Source: Tenacibaculum sp. 190524A02b
GTDB lineage: Bacteria; Bacteroidota; Bacteroidia; Flavobacteriales; Flavobacteriaceae
Assembly: GCF_964036645.1 (NCBI RefSeq)
Contig: NZ_OZ038525.1
Span: 806,001 to 870,000 of the forward strand
DNA length: 64,000 nucleotides
Direction: 5' to 3'
Notes under the pieces: generated by a model
Seen by the model: the letters and a program-made list of their open reading frames with translations, nothing else
Told to the model about the DNA's origin: nothing
Databases searched by the model: none
In this document: in pieces, positions 34,299-43,794 of the stretch
Position numbering within the stretch: the stretch's first letter is position 1
Layout: each line of letters begins with the position of its first letter
Translations under genes and position numbers: made by a program

Positions 34299-34460
34299 AT
34301 GGAAAAAATATGTAAAATATTGCTAGTTGCTTGCATGCCTTTCTACCTTAACCAAATATTTAAATGGATAGAAGTTCATTGGGCTATAAACTTCTTGAGT
34401 TATGTTATTCTTTTTATATCATCACTGTATAGTATTAGAACTAATAAATCAAAACAATAA
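34299..34460 (+). CDS. Small membrane protein, 53 aa
   Basis: ATG at 34299 to TAA at 34460. It has helix 1 (about residues 5-19), a turn with KWIEVHWAIN, helix 2 (about 30-44) and a basic tail (RTNKSKQ). The layout matches the next two small genes (helix, short loop containing E/W/I, helix, basic end). The three form a tandem set in the same direction, so they may be diverged duplicates. Function unknown. Confidence 0.5.
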   Translation: MEKICKILLVACMPFYLNQIFKWIEVHWAINFLSYVILFISSLYSIRTNKSKQ

Positions 34461-34473
34461 TTGCTTATAAATC

Positions 34474-34668
34474 ATGAAAAAACAGCAAAACTTATTAAGA
34501 ATATCAATAGTTATAATATGTGGACTATTAATCTTCTCAGGAATTTTAACAATATTAAGAATAGAAGAGATTCCTTCTCGTTATTTAGGAATACTTAATC
34601 TAGTATTATTAATCATATTGGCATTTTTAGATACTAAACAGAGAAAACGTACACAAAAATATTTTTAA
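34474..34668 (+). CDS. Small two-TM membrane protein, 64 aa
   Basis: It begins MKKQQNLLRISI and has two hydrophobic helices (about 9-28 and 38-54) separated by RIEEIPSRYLG, with a basic tail KQRKRTQKYF. It is clearly related to the next gene (MKKQ start, SGIL, I.SR). Starts 13 bp after the 53-aa gene. No family name recognised. Confidence 0.6.
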   Translation: MKKQQNLLRISIVIICGLLIFSGILTILRIEEIPSRYLGILNLVLLIILAFLDTKQRKRTQKYF

Positions 34669-34702
34669 ACTATTCAATTAGCTATAGAAAACAAATTGAG
34701 GA

Positions 34703-34885
34703 ATGAAGAAACAAAATAGAATAGTAAAAATACTATTATTTATTCCAGCAATACTTTTAATAGTTTCAGGTATTTTATTAGTATTGGAAGTAAAATGGAT
34801 TTCATCACGTTTACTATTTATATTTATTATGATTTTAATGGGATTAGTAACTTGGTTAGAGAATAAGTATTTGAAAAATAACTAA
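34703..34885 (+). CDS. Small two-TM membrane protein, 60 aa, paralogue of previous
   Basis: MKKQNRIVKILLF..., two helices (about 8-26, 36-52) around EVKWISSRLL, and a basic tail. It shares the MKKQ start, the SGIL motif and the ISSR/IPSR loop with the protein at 34474. The gene at 34939 follows after 53 bp in the same direction, so all four may be one transcript. Confidence 0.6.
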   Translation: MKKQNRIVKILLFIPAILLIVSGILLVLEVKWISSRLLFIFIMILMGLVTWLENKYLKNN

Positions 34886-34938
34886 AAACAGATTGTAAAA
34901 ACTATAATTAGCTACAGTAAACAAGAAAAAGATATGTT

Positions 34939-35640
34939 ATGAAGTATTATTTAGTAGAAAATAAACTTACGGAGGATAAAAACTACATTGCTAAAATACA
35001 AGCGAAACAAACGGTAAGTCAAGAAGAACTTATTGAAAGAATGCTAAGTAAAAGAAACTTAGTAAGTAAAACTGATATTTTGGCTGTATTTAATTCATTG
35101 TATGAAGAAGTAGTAGGCTGTATAGAAGAAGGAGAAAATATTAGTTTACCACTTTTTAATTTGAGTTATTCTATTACAGGAACCTATAAAAATCCTGAGG
35201 AAAACTTTAATCCAGACACACATAAACTACATGTAAATATAAGAGGGGGAAAACTTGTTAAACATGTCAAAAAGAATATAGTATTACAAAAGGTAGATGC
35301 TCCGTTAATACATCCAATTATAAAAAATATAAAGGACTTAACCACACAAACTACCAATACCTATATAACTCCCAATGGTATGTTTGAGATGAAGGGGAGT
35401 CGTTTAAAAATAGCAGGAACTTCACCAGAAGTAGGAGTTTATTTTATGACCGAAAATGGAAATGAGTTTAAAGTACCTTATTTAGCACAAAATGACTATA
35501 AGAATATTATTGGTCAAATACCTAATCTTGATTCAGGAAATTACCGAATTGTAATCAAAACACAAGCTACTGATAGAGTAAATAAGTTTTTAAAAGATGT
35601 ACGAATAAATAATAGTGTATTAATAGTGGTAGTTAAGTAG
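34939..35640 (+). CDS. HU/IHF-like DNA-binding domain protein with C-terminal Ig-like domain
   Basis: 233 aa. Residues 1-125 resemble the Bacteroidota HU-like family (Bvu_2165-type): MKYYLVENKLTEDKNYIAKI, EELIERMLSKRNLVSKTDILAVF, CIEEGENISLPLFNLSYSI and the basic RGGKLVKHVKKNIVLQ. The C-terminal part (about 150-233) is a beta-sandwich-type region like DUF4469 (GMFEMKGSRLKIAG, GVYFMTENG, NYRIVIKTQA). Probably nucleoid-associated. It follows three small membrane-protein genes and is followed by a tandem repeat. Confidence 0.75.
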   Translation: MKYYLVENKLTEDKNYIAKIQAKQTVSQEELIERMLSKRNLVSKTDILAVFNSLYEEVVGCIEEGENISLPLFNLSYSITGTYKNPEENFNPDTHKLHVNIRGGKLVKHVKKNIVLQKVDAPLIHPIIKNIKDLTTQTTNTYITPNGMFEMKGSRLKIAGTSPEVGVYFMTENGNEFKVPYLAQNDYKNIIGQIPNLDSGNYRIVIKTQATDRVNKFLKDVRINNSVLIVVVK

Positions 35641-35710
35641 TTTAAAAGACTTTAAAAATAAAGGATTCTTAGTTAAAAGGAAGCGTAGCTTTCTTACTAT
35701 ATAGTTATAT

Positions 35711-35913
35711 TTCCGTTGTCCTTCCCGAGACATTTCCGTTGTCCTTCCCGAGACATTTCCGTTGTCCTTCCCGAGACATTTCCGTTGTCCTTCCCGAGAC
35801 ATTTCCGTTGTCCTTCCCGAGACATTTCCGTTGTCCTTTCCGAGACATTCTTGTTGTCTTTCCCGAGACATTCCCGTTGTCCTTCCTGAGACATTCCGTA
35901 GCTCTTTCCTGTC
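35711..35913. repeat. 23-bp tandem repeat, 8 full copies plus a degenerate one
   Basis: The unit is ATTTCCGTTGTCCTTCCCGA + GAC. Copies 1-5 (35711-35825) are identical, copies 6-8 carry 1-4 changes, and copy 9 is degenerate, so the array decays to the right. Because 23 is not a multiple of 3, no single reading frame runs through it and both strands open by chance. It is much more GC-rich than the flanks. It has no spacers, so it is not a CRISPR. It lies between an HU-like gene and acnA. Confidence 0.9.
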
Positions 35914-36076
35914 TATTCTTATAAATTGCTATTATAGTTTTAAATACTCAATAATTACACATATACCATTTATGCAAATCTATTATTTGTAAATTACTAT
36001 AGTTACTTATAAATTTATCAAATAGTCATATAATTTATATAATTGAATAACCCAAGTATTTTACTTTCTTTTTTGT

Positions 36077-36084
36077 TAAATTTG
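36077..36084 (+). promoter_or_regulatory. -7 element for acnA
   Basis: TAAATTTG lies 31 bp upstream of the acnA ATG; no matching -33 box at normal spacing. Confidence 0.5.
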
Positions 36085-36115
36085 TAGGTAACGTAACAAA
36101 AAATAAAACAATTCT

Positions 36116-38386
36116 ATGGCTTTCGATATTGAAATGATAAAAAAGGTATATAGTAAGATGGTTGAGCGAGTAGATGCTGCTCGTGCTATTACAGGAAAAC
36201 CTTTAACATTAGCAGAGAAAATTTTATACACACACCTTTGGGATGGAACTCCAAATAAAGCCTATCAAAGAGGGAAAGACTATGTTGATTTTGCGCCTGA
36301 TAGAGTGGCTTGCCAAGATGCTACAGCACAAATGGCATTGTTACAGTTTATGCAAGCAGGAAAAACAAAAGTAGCCGTTCCAACTACAGTACATTGTGAT
36401 CACTTAATTCAGGCAAAAGAAGGAGCTTCTAAAGATTTACAAAGTGCATTAAATATAAGTAACGAGGTATTTAATTTCTTAGAATCAGTATCAGATAAGT
36501 ATGGAATTGGTTTTTGGAAACCAGGTGCAGGAATTATTCATCAAGTAGTGTTAGAAAATTATGCATTTCCAGGAGGGATGATGATTGGAACTGATTCTCA
36601 CACGGTAAATGCAGGTGGTTTAGGTATGGTAGCTATTGGTGTTGGTGGAGCTGATGCCGTAGATGTGATGGCGGGAATGCCTTGGGAATTAAAGTTTCCT
36701 AAGTTAATAGGGGTAAAGTTAACAGGTACATTATCTGGATGGACAGCTCCAAAGGATGTGATTCTAAAAGTAGCAGAAATCTTAACCGTAAAAGGAGGAA
36801 CAGGAGCAATTGTAGAGTATTTTGGACCAGGTGCTACAGCTATGTCTTGCACAGGTAAAGGAACCATTTGTAATATGGGAGCTGAAATAGGAGCTACCAC
36901 TTCTACATTTGGTTATGATGCATCTATGGAACGTTATTTACGTGCTACGGACAGACCAGATGTAGCTGATGCAGCCAATGAAATTAAAGAATATTTAACA
37001 GCAGATGCTGAAGTATATGAGAATCCTGAGCAGTACTTTGACCAAGTAATAGAAATTAACCTATCAGAATTACAACCTTTATTAAATGGACCATTTACCC
37101 CAGATTTATCAACGGTTGCTGGAGCAGAAATGACAGAAAAAGCAAAGGCTAATGATTGGCCATTACAAGTGGAATGGGGATTAATAGGTTCTTGTACCAA
37201 TTCATCTTATGAAGATTTATCAAGAGCAGCGTCTATTGCACAACAAGCTTTAGATAAAAACCTAAAAACAAAAGCAGAATTTGGAATTAACCCTGGTTCT
37301 GAGCAAGTACGTTATACGGCAGATAGAGACGGCATCTTATCGGTATTTGAAAAGTTAGATGCTACAATATTTACAAATGCTTGTGGCCCATGTATTGGAC
37401 AGTGGGGACGTTATGAAGACCCTAAAAATGCTCCTAAAAACAGTATTGTACACTCTTTTAATAGAAACTTTGCAAAACGTGCCGATGGAAATCCGAATAC
37501 GCATGCTTTTGTAGCTTCACCTGAATTAGTTGCAGCTATTGCCATTGCAGGTCGTTTAGATTTCAATCCTATTACCGATAAATTAATTAACCAAGATGGA
37601 GAAGAGGTGATGTTAGATGAGCCAACAGGATGGGAATTGCCTCCTAAAGGTTTTGAAGTAAAAGAAAATGGGTATTTAGCACCATCTGAAGATGGAAGTG
37701 GAATTGAAGTGGTCGTAAAACCAGATTCTGAACGTTTGGAATTATTAACACCGTTTACGCCAATTGGAGATGAGATAAAAGGCGCTAAATTATTGATAAA
37801 GGCTTTTGGAAAGTGTACTACAGATCATATTTCTATGGCAGGTCCTTGGTTACGTTATAGAGGGCATTTAGATAATATTTCTAATAACTGTTTAATAGGA
37901 GCTGTAAATGCATACAATAAGCAAACAAACTTTGTAAAGAGTCAACTAAACGGAGAATATGATGCGGTACCAGCTACGCAGAGAGCTTATAAAAAAGCAG
38001 GAATTCCTACAGTAGTAGTAGGGGATCATAATTATGGAGAAGGTTCTTCTAGAGAACATGCGGCAATGGAACCACGTCATTTAGGAGTGGTAGCAGTTAT
38101 TGTTAAGTCTTTTGCACGTATTCATGAAACCAATCTAAAAAAGCAAGGAATGTTAGGATTAACCTTTGCTAATGAAGCTGATTATGATTTAATTCAGGAA
38201 GATGACACTTTTAACTTTTTAGATTTAAATGAGTTTTCACCAGGAAAACAGCTAACTATTGAAATAGTTCATGCAGATAAAACTAAAGATATTATTAAAG
38301 TAAATCATACCTATAATGAAGGACAAATAGAGTGGTATAAAGAAGGTTCTGCTTTAAATCTTATCAAAAAGCAAAACAAAAGGTAA
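36116..38386 (+). CDS. Aconitate hydratase, mitochondrial/AcnA type
   Basis: 756 aa. It has the iron-sulfur ligands in [12 protein letters not shown] and [56 protein letters not shown] and [20 protein letters not shown] are signatures of the mitochondrial-type aconitase. It duplicates the AcnB reaction, perhaps for stress conditions or other substrates (inference). A bidirectional terminator follows at 38412. Confidence 0.95.
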   Translation: MAFDIEMIKKVYSKMVERVDAARAITGKPLTLAEKILYTHLWDGTPNKAYQRGKDYVDFAPDRVACQDATAQMALLQFMQAGKTKVAVPTTVHCDHLIQAKEGASKDLQSALNISNEVFNFLESVSDKYGIGFWKPGAGIIHQVVLENYAFPGGMMIGTDSHTVNAGGLGMVAIGVGGADAVDVMAGMPWELKFPKLIGVKLTGTLSGWTAPKDVILKVAEILTVKGGTGAIVEYFGPGATAMSCTGKGTICNMGAEIGATTSTFGYDASMERYLRATDRPDVADAANEIKEYLTADAEVYENPEQYFDQVIEINLSELQPLLNGPFTPDLSTVAGAEMTEKAKANDWPLQVEWGLIGSCTNSSYEDLSRAASIAQQALDKNLKTKAEFGINPGSEQVRYTADRDGILSVFEKLDATIFTNACGPCIGQWGRYEDPKNAPKNSIVHSFNRNFAKRADGNPNTHAFVASPELVAAIAIAGRLDFNPITDKLINQDGEEVMLDEPTGWELPPKGFEVKENGYLAPSEDGSGIEVVVKPDSERLELLTPFTPIGDEIKGAKLLIKAFGKCTTDHISMAGPWLRYRGHLDNISNNCLIGAVNAYNKQTNFVKSQLNGEYDAVPATQRAYKKAGIPTVVVGDHNYGEGSSREHAAMEPRHLGVVAVIVKSFARIHETNLKKQGMLGLTFANEADYDLIQEDDTFNFLDLNEFSPGKQLTIEIVHADKTKDIIKVNHTYNEGQIEWYKEGSALNLIKKQNKR

Positions 38387-38411
38387 TTATACTTTTAAAA
38401 GATAAATTTAC

Positions 38412-38446
38412 AAACAGGAATTAACCTATTGAGTTAATTCCTGTTT
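38412..38446. terminator. Bidirectional terminator
   Basis: AAACAGGAATTAAC (38412-38425) and GTTAATTCCTGTTT (38433-38446), 14-bp perfect arms. It serves acnA (+) and the amine oxidase (-), whose stop codon lies within the right arm. Confidence 0.85.
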
Positions 38447-39618
38447 TTATATTCTAATATTTCGTTCACAGCTCTTATCGCTGAATGAGAGGCGGAATGT
38501 ACACCTCCCCAATCATCACCAGTAGTATAGGCTGTTCCAGCAAAAAACACTTTGTTATTTACTGATTTCCCAAGCGTATTTATAGCTCTCCAACTTTCAT
38601 AGTTGTATACATAAGCACCTTGAATAAAAGGTTCGTTATTCCAGTTTTGAGAAATATGTTTTATATAATTAGCAGAAGCTTCACCATCAAACATTTCATC
38701 AAGTTCATCTAAAATATATTCAATTAATTCAGAATCTGATAATTGTATGTAAGGGAGTGTTGCAGAACCTACGGTAAATAACCCTAAAACATGTCGTTCC
38801 GAATTTTGTCCATAGGAAGCATCATAGTACATCTTTTGTCCTGATTTTTTAGGAGATACTTTTGATTCTATAACCGTAGGATAAAACTTGTCTGAAAACT
38901 CTATAAAAGCTTTAAACCCATCCCAAACAGTTACATTATCTATTTTCTCTAATTTATTTTTTGGTAATTGTGGTATAAACGTTATAGATTTTTTTTGAAG
39001 CATTTTTACAGGAACAGTAACAATTATTTTATCAGCTTCATAAGTAGCATTGGATGTTTTGGTGAAAATCTTATCACCAGAATAATCAATAGATGTTACA
39101 ACCTGATTATATATTATTTTCTCTTGTATAGAAGGTAAGAGGTGTTGCTTAAAGAAATCAAGCCAAGAAGAACCAATAAACTTTTGATCAATGCCAAAGC
39201 CCATATCATCCATTGTAACTTCTTCACCTTGGTATAAAGCATCATCGTCAGCGTTGTAACCAGTTGTTTCAGTAGCTATATTTACTGTAGAGTTATTAAT
39301 AATTTCATCAAAAATATCTCTTTCAACATGTAACCATTCAGCACCTAAGGGAATAGGAAAATCAACAAAATTGGTACTTGTTTTCATTCGACCTCCATAA
39401 TTTGATGAAGCTTCTAAAATCTGAAAATCAACCCCTAATTGTGACAATCTATAGGCAGCCGTTAAACCAGCAGCTCCTGCACCTATAATGAGTACCTTTC
39501 CTTTAAACTTGCTTAAGTGCTCTTTATTATTTGAGTTAGTTGAAAAACCATAAGTAGTATAAAAAGGTATACTCAATCCCAACAAACTGCAAAGCTTAAT
39601 AAACTCTTTTCTTGTCAT
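38434..39618 (-). CDS. Flavin-dependent amine oxidase
   Basis: 394 aa. The N-terminal segment [20 protein letters not shown] is signal-like. The FAD-binding dinucleotide fold follows: VLIIGAGAAGLTAAYRLSQLG, then FQILEASSNYGGRM. LGAEWLH and, at the end, VFFAGTAYTTGDDWGGVHSA are the amine oxidase C-terminal FAD motif. It probably oxidises a polyamine or other amine outside the cytoplasm; the substrate is unknown. Confidence 0.85.
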   Translation of the reverse strand: MTRKEFIKLCSLLGLSIPFYTTYGFSTNSNNKEHLSKFKGKVLIIGAGAAGLTAAYRLSQLGVDFQILEASSNYGGRMKTSTNFVDFPIPLGAEWLHVERDIFDEIINNSTVNIATETTGYNADDDALYQGEEVTMDDMGFGIDQKFIGSSWLDFFKQHLLPSIQEKIIYNQVVTSIDYSGDKIFTKTSNATYEADKIIVTVPVKMLQKKSITFIPQLPKNKLEKIDNVTVWDGFKAFIEFSDKFYPTVIESKVSPKKSGQKMYYDASYGQNSERHVLGLFTVGSATLPYIQLSDSELIEYILDELDEMFDGEASANYIKHISQNWNNEPFIQGAYVYNYESWRAINTLGKSVNNKVFFAGTAYTTGDDWGGVHSASHSAIRAVNEILEYKNRN

Positions 39619-39911
39619 ATATTATTAATTATGGTATAACCTGGTATTTATAATGTGGTTTTTTAAATATACACTAAATGTATAAGTTTTAAAAATTAAA
39701 AATAACCAAATTATATACTATATATAGGAAGTTGGTTATATGAAGTAAGGGAGTTGTTTTATTATATGGGTAATACGATAAAATAAAGATTCATAAACAT
39801 TATTACTAGTAACAAAACATTTAGGTGTTTTTTTCTTAAAATACAATTAATATGGAAGCTTTAATAAGTTAATAGTTTTGAAGGCATCAATTACTATAAA
39901 CTATTCAAGCA

Positions 39912-42900
39912 ATGAAAAAAATTACTTTTTTACTATTGGTATGCTTATATATGAGCTTGCCAATCAATTCTCAAAACAATTATTTAAAACACTTGTCCAG
40001 TTATCTGTCTAAAGGAGACGGTTCAGCAGAAACGGTAGCATTTAATTCTTCAGAAACTATTCCTAAAGCATTTTTAACAAATTCAAATGCCAATAGTTTT
40101 TCCATTGTTAATTTAACAGATTTAAGCAATCCGACTTTAATAAAAGAAGTGAGTTTAGCTAGTTACGGAGCTGGACCTAACTCCATTACTACCTATGGTG
40201 ATTTAGTAGCTGTGGCAGTAGAAGCCACGGTAAAGCAAGATAATGGAAAAGTAGTATTCTTTAACCTAGATGGAGTATTTGTGAAAGAAATTACAGTTGG
40301 AGCTTTACCAGATATGTTAACTTTTACTCCAAACGGAAAAAAGTTATTAGTTGCTAATGAAGGAGAACCAAGTAAAGATTATATGAATGATCCAGAAGGT
40401 TCTATAAGTATTATAGAGCTATCTACAGGAATAAATAATGCTACTGTAAGTACTATTACTTTTGAGAGTTATAACAATAAAAAGTATGCACTATTAAATA
40501 AAGGCGTTCGTATTTTTGGTAAAGATGCTACAGTAGCGCAAGATTTAGAACCAGAATACATAACAGTCATAGAGGACGGAAGTATGGCATATGTTGTTTG
40601 CCAAGAAAATAATGCTTTATTGGTTATAGACTTAACAAACAACACGCTAAAAGATATTATGCCTTTAGGTTTTAAAGACCATAGTAAAGGAACACCAAGT
40701 GTTAAAAGCTATGTATTAAATGAATTGGTAGCTAACTGGCCAGAGTTAGGAACTCCTGTATATGATGGAGGACAACCAGCTGTGCAATTAGGTGGCTTTT
40801 CAGGGTTGTATTATGATGAAGTAAATTCTACGGATGAAAACATGGTGTTTTTTGCAGTACCAGATAGAGGACCGAATACAGCTTCTGTAAAGAAAGATAA
40901 ATTTACACCTAATACAACACAAAATGTTCGTCCTTTTAAATTACCAAACTACCAAGGACGTATCGTTAAATTTACAGTCAATAAAAACTCGGGTACAGTA
41001 ACTTTAGACAATCAAATTTTATTAACTAGAAAAGACGGTACAACACCAATCACAGGAAAAGGAAACATTCCTGGACATGATGAAATTCCAGTAACCTATT
41101 CAGATGCCAATACAATTTATAATAAGGTAGATTATACGGATGATAGTGGTGAAACGTATCATGCTTTATCGTATGATGAATTTGGAGGAGATTTTGAAGG
41201 GATACTTATAGATAAAAATGGAAAATTTTGGATGTGTGATGAGTACAGACCAGCATTGTATCAATTTGAAGCTAATGGAACGTTAATAGAGCGTTATGTG
41301 CCTGCTGGAACTTCTAACTTAGGAACTACTGTACAACCTGTAGGTACATACGGAGCAGAAACATTGCCAAAAGTATATAGTAAGCGAAGAGCTAACAGAG
41401 GCTTTGAAGCTATTGCTTATGATAAAGAAGCAGATATTATTTATGCTTTTATTCAAACACCAATGTACAATCCAGACAGTAGTACTAAAAACCAGTCGGA
41501 TGTTATTAGAATTTTAGGTGTAAATGCAGCTAACGGAACACCCGTTTCAGAATATGTATATGTTTTAGAAAGAAATAGAGATGCTGGTTTTGCACATTCA
41601 AGAGTAGATAAAATAGGAGATGCGGTATATGCTGGTAATGGAAAGTTTTATGTATTGGAAAGAGATTCGTCAAACCCAGAAGATGTAGGAGGGAAGAAGT
41701 ATGTATATAGTATAGATATTAATTACGCTACAAATACCTTAGGGAAAAACTATACAAAGCAGTTAGAAGAATTTACCACAGATGAGTTAATAGCGGAAGG
41801 AATAACCCCTGTAGTAAAGCATAAAGTAACCAATTTACCATCAATAGGCTATGTTAGTTCAGACAAGCCAGAAGGACTAGCGTTATTACCAGAAGGCAAA
41901 TTGGCGGTATTAAATGATAATGATTTTGGAGTTGCAGGAGCAGGTATAACAGACAAAAGTGCATTAGGAATTATCTCTTTTGCAAATGATTATGGTTTTG
42001 ATGCTTCTAATAAAGACGATAAAATAAACATTCAAAATCAGCCTACTTTAGGAATGTATCAACCAGATGCTATTGCAAGTTATACAGTAAATGGCATGGA
42101 TTATATTGTAACAGCCAATGAAGGAGACGCTAGAGATTATGATGGCTATTCAGAAGAAACGAGAGTAAAAGATGTAACCTTAAATTCATCGGTATACCCT
42201 AATGCGAGTACCTTACAACAAAATGAAAATTTAGGACGATTAAAAACCACAACAGCAACGGGGGATTATAATAATGATGGAACTATAGATCAAATATACT
42301 CATACGGTGCACGTTCTTTTTCAATATTTGATAAGTATGGAAACCTAGTGTATGATTCAGCAGATTTATTTGGACAAACAGTAAAAGAAGAAGAGCCAGA
42401 TTTGTTTAATCAAGATGAAGGAGAAAAAGACAATCGTTCTGATGATAAAGGCGTAGAACCAGAAGCAGTAGCTATTGGTAAAATTAATGATAAAGTATTT
42501 GCTTTTATTGGTTTAGAAAGGCAAAACAGCATTATAGTTTTTGATATTACGAATCCTAAAGAAGTAAAGTTTGTAACCTATTATAAAGACAACATTGCTA
42601 AAGGAGATGTAGCTCCTGAAATTATCAAGTTTGTAGGAGCAGCAAACAGTCCAAATGGTAAAAATATATTATTAGTTGGTTATGAAGTTAGTGGTACCAT
42701 GGCAGTAATTGAATTAGATGAAAAAGCATTAGATATAAAAGAGTTTGAAACTGAAAAAGCATCTTTTACAGTATATCCAGTACCTACCCATACTACTTTA
42801 AATTTTAACGAACGTATTTCGGCTAAAATTTATAGCATAAACGGTAAGGTAGTAAAGGAATTTGAAAATAAAAATCAGGTAGATGTGTCTAAATTACCTA

Positions 42901-42959
42901 CTGGAGTTTATATTGTTAAAACCAAAGAAAAAGGAACGAAACGTTTTTTAAAAATGTAG
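39912..42959 (+). CDS. T9SS-secreted esterase-like phytase / choice-of-anchor I protein, 1015 aa
   Basis: A signal peptide of 20 residues ends INSQ. Residues about 25-240 and 690-930 resemble a beta-propeller of the choice-of-anchor I type (GAGPNSITTYGDLVAVAVEA, VLVANEGEPSKDY, TANEGDARDYDGYSEETRV). In the middle (about 275-680) sits a phytase-like esterase domain (GGFSGLYYDEV, FGGDFEGILIDKNGKFWMCD, RRANRGFEAIAYDKEADIIY, KPEGLALLPEGKLAVLND). The last 75 residues are a type A T9SS sorting domain (FTVYPVPTHTTLNF, IYSINGKVVKEF, LPTGVYIVKTK). Secreted or cell-surface. Confidence 0.85.
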   Translation: MKKITFLLLVCLYMSLPINSQNNYLKHLSSYLSKGDGSAETVAFNSSETIPKAFLTNSNANSFSIVNLTDLSNPTLIKEVSLASYGAGPNSITTYGDLVAVAVEATVKQDNGKVVFFNLDGVFVKEITVGALPDMLTFTPNGKKLLVANEGEPSKDYMNDPEGSISIIELSTGINNATVSTITFESYNNKKYALLNKGVRIFGKDATVAQDLEPEYITVIEDGSMAYVVCQENNALLVIDLTNNTLKDIMPLGFKDHSKGTPSVKSYVLNELVANWPELGTPVYDGGQPAVQLGGFSGLYYDEVNSTDENMVFFAVPDRGPNTASVKKDKFTPNTTQNVRPFKLPNYQGRIVKFTVNKNSGTVTLDNQILLTRKDGTTPITGKGNIPGHDEIPVTYSDANTIYNKVDYTDDSGETYHALSYDEFGGDFEGILIDKNGKFWMCDEYRPALYQFEANGTLIERYVPAGTSNLGTTVQPVGTYGAETLPKVYSKRRANRGFEAIAYDKEADIIYAFIQTPMYNPDSSTKNQSDVIRILGVNAANGTPVSEYVYVLERNRDAGFAHSRVDKIGDAVYAGNGKFYVLERDSSNPEDVGGKKYVYSIDINYATNTLGKNYTKQLEEFTTDELIAEGITPVVKHKVTNLPSIGYVSSDKPEGLALLPEGKLAVLNDNDFGVAGAGITDKSALGIISFANDYGFDASNKDDKINIQNQPTLGMYQPDAIASYTVNGMDYIVTANEGDARDYDGYSEETRVKDVTLNSSVYPNASTLQQNENLGRLKTTTATGDYNNDGTIDQIYSYGARSFSIFDKYGNLVYDSADLFGQTVKEEEPDLFNQDEGEKDNRSDDKGVEPEAVAIGKINDKVFAFIGLERQNSIIVFDITNPKEVKFVTYYKDNIAKGDVAPEIIKFVGAANSPNGKNILLVGYEVSGTMAVIELDEKALDIKEFETEKASFTVYPVPTHTTLNFNERISAKIYSINGKVVKEFENKNQVDVSKLPTGVYIVKTKEKGTKRFLKM

Positions 42960-43012
42960 TATCTGATTAAATATAAAAGATAAAAGCTCTGGGAAACTAG
43001 GGCTTTTTTATT
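42951..43012 (+). repeat. Direct repeat copy 1 (gene end + terminator)
   Basis: It covers the last codons of the T9SS gene (AAAATGTAG), ATCTGATTAAATATAAAAG, and a terminator AAGCTCTGGG...AGGGCTTTTTT. A near-identical copy lies at 43463-43523; a GG-leader peptide gene lies between the two. Confidence 0.8.
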
Positions 43013-43115
43013 ACTAAATATAGTATAGTTTAAGGTGTGAATAATAAAACTAAAGAAAACAAAAAAGCCGCTTAATATTTCTTTTATTAAGCGACAATTG
43101 AATAAATCTAAAAAT

Positions 43116-43322
43116 TTATGCTTTTATACAGGTTCCTGATTTACAATCATTATCATCGCATTTACATATTTGTCCTGAGGGACACCAGTTTCCAGAAGAA
43201 CATGCTCCCCCAGAAGATGGAGATCCATCACTTCCGTCCTGACCAGGTCTACCTTGTCCATTTATAGATTGACTTTCTTTTTTATTTAAGGCTTTACCTA
43301 ATTTTAAAATGTTTTTTAGCAT
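43116..43322 (-). CDS. GG-leader-type Gly/Ser/Cys-rich peptide precursor, 68 aa
   Basis: ATG at 43322 gives MLKNILKLGKALNKKESQSI then NGQG, a leader that matches the peptide at 2795-2971 (MLKNISNLGQTLNKNQQKSI). The cleavage site reads GQG rather than GG. The core starts with a collagen-like Gly/Pro/Asp/Ser run (RPGQDGSDGSPSSGG) and ends with six cysteines (AC, WC, ICKC, DC, TC). The frame can be read upstream to 43421, but that part is a membrane-like artefact. It lies between two direct repeats, upstream of a leukocidin-like gene on the other strand. Confidence 0.68.
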   Translation of the reverse strand: MLKNILKLGKALNKKESQSINGQGRPGQDGSDGSPSSGGACSSGNWCPSGQICKCDDNDCKSGTCIKA

Positions 43323-43462
43323 AATTTTAATTTTTAGTAAAAATAAATAAGAGGAAATAAAATATGGAATGAAAAAATATAATAAAAGTAAGGTTATTCT
43401 ATACTTAACTAAAATTAACATTTAGCTACAATAAAATAAAGACAGCCTCTATAGGCTTTCTT

Positions 43463-43523
43463 AAAATGTAGTATCTGATTAAATATAAAAGATAAAAGCT
43501 CTGGAAAACTAGGGCTTTTTATT
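43463..43523 (+). repeat. Direct repeat copy 2
   Basis: About 59 bp almost identical to 42951-43012, including the sequence of the last codons of the T9SS gene, though no gene ends here. The 512-bp period and the enclosed peptide gene suggest a duplication or an integration event. Immediately left is a short hairpin AGCCT-CTAT-AGGCT. Confidence 0.8.
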
Positions 43524-43794
43524 GCCAACCCTTTTCATGTATCAAAATTATTAAATATAAAGAGATAAATACAGTTCATAAGTCCAAGTAAATATTGAAA
43601 TGTTCTGTTAGATTGTATTGAATAAAAAGCATTGTGTAATATCTTTTTTCAGGATTTATTATTTTATATTTATAATAAGTTATAAATATTCAAAGAAATT
43701 ACTATTGTCATGCTTTTAAATTGCGAGTTAGAAATATGGCTTTATATATTAACATGAATATTGAAAAGATTAATGTTTTAAAGTAAAATTAATA

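Noticed and set aside
35711..35913. CRISPR array
   Set aside because: The repeats are directly adjacent with no spacers, and there is no cas gene in the window.
35620..35992. Four open frames on both strands over the 23-bp repeat
   Set aside because: The unit is not a multiple of 3 and contains no stop in several frames, so the ORFs are chance products of the array. They have no start context, no family and overlap each other.
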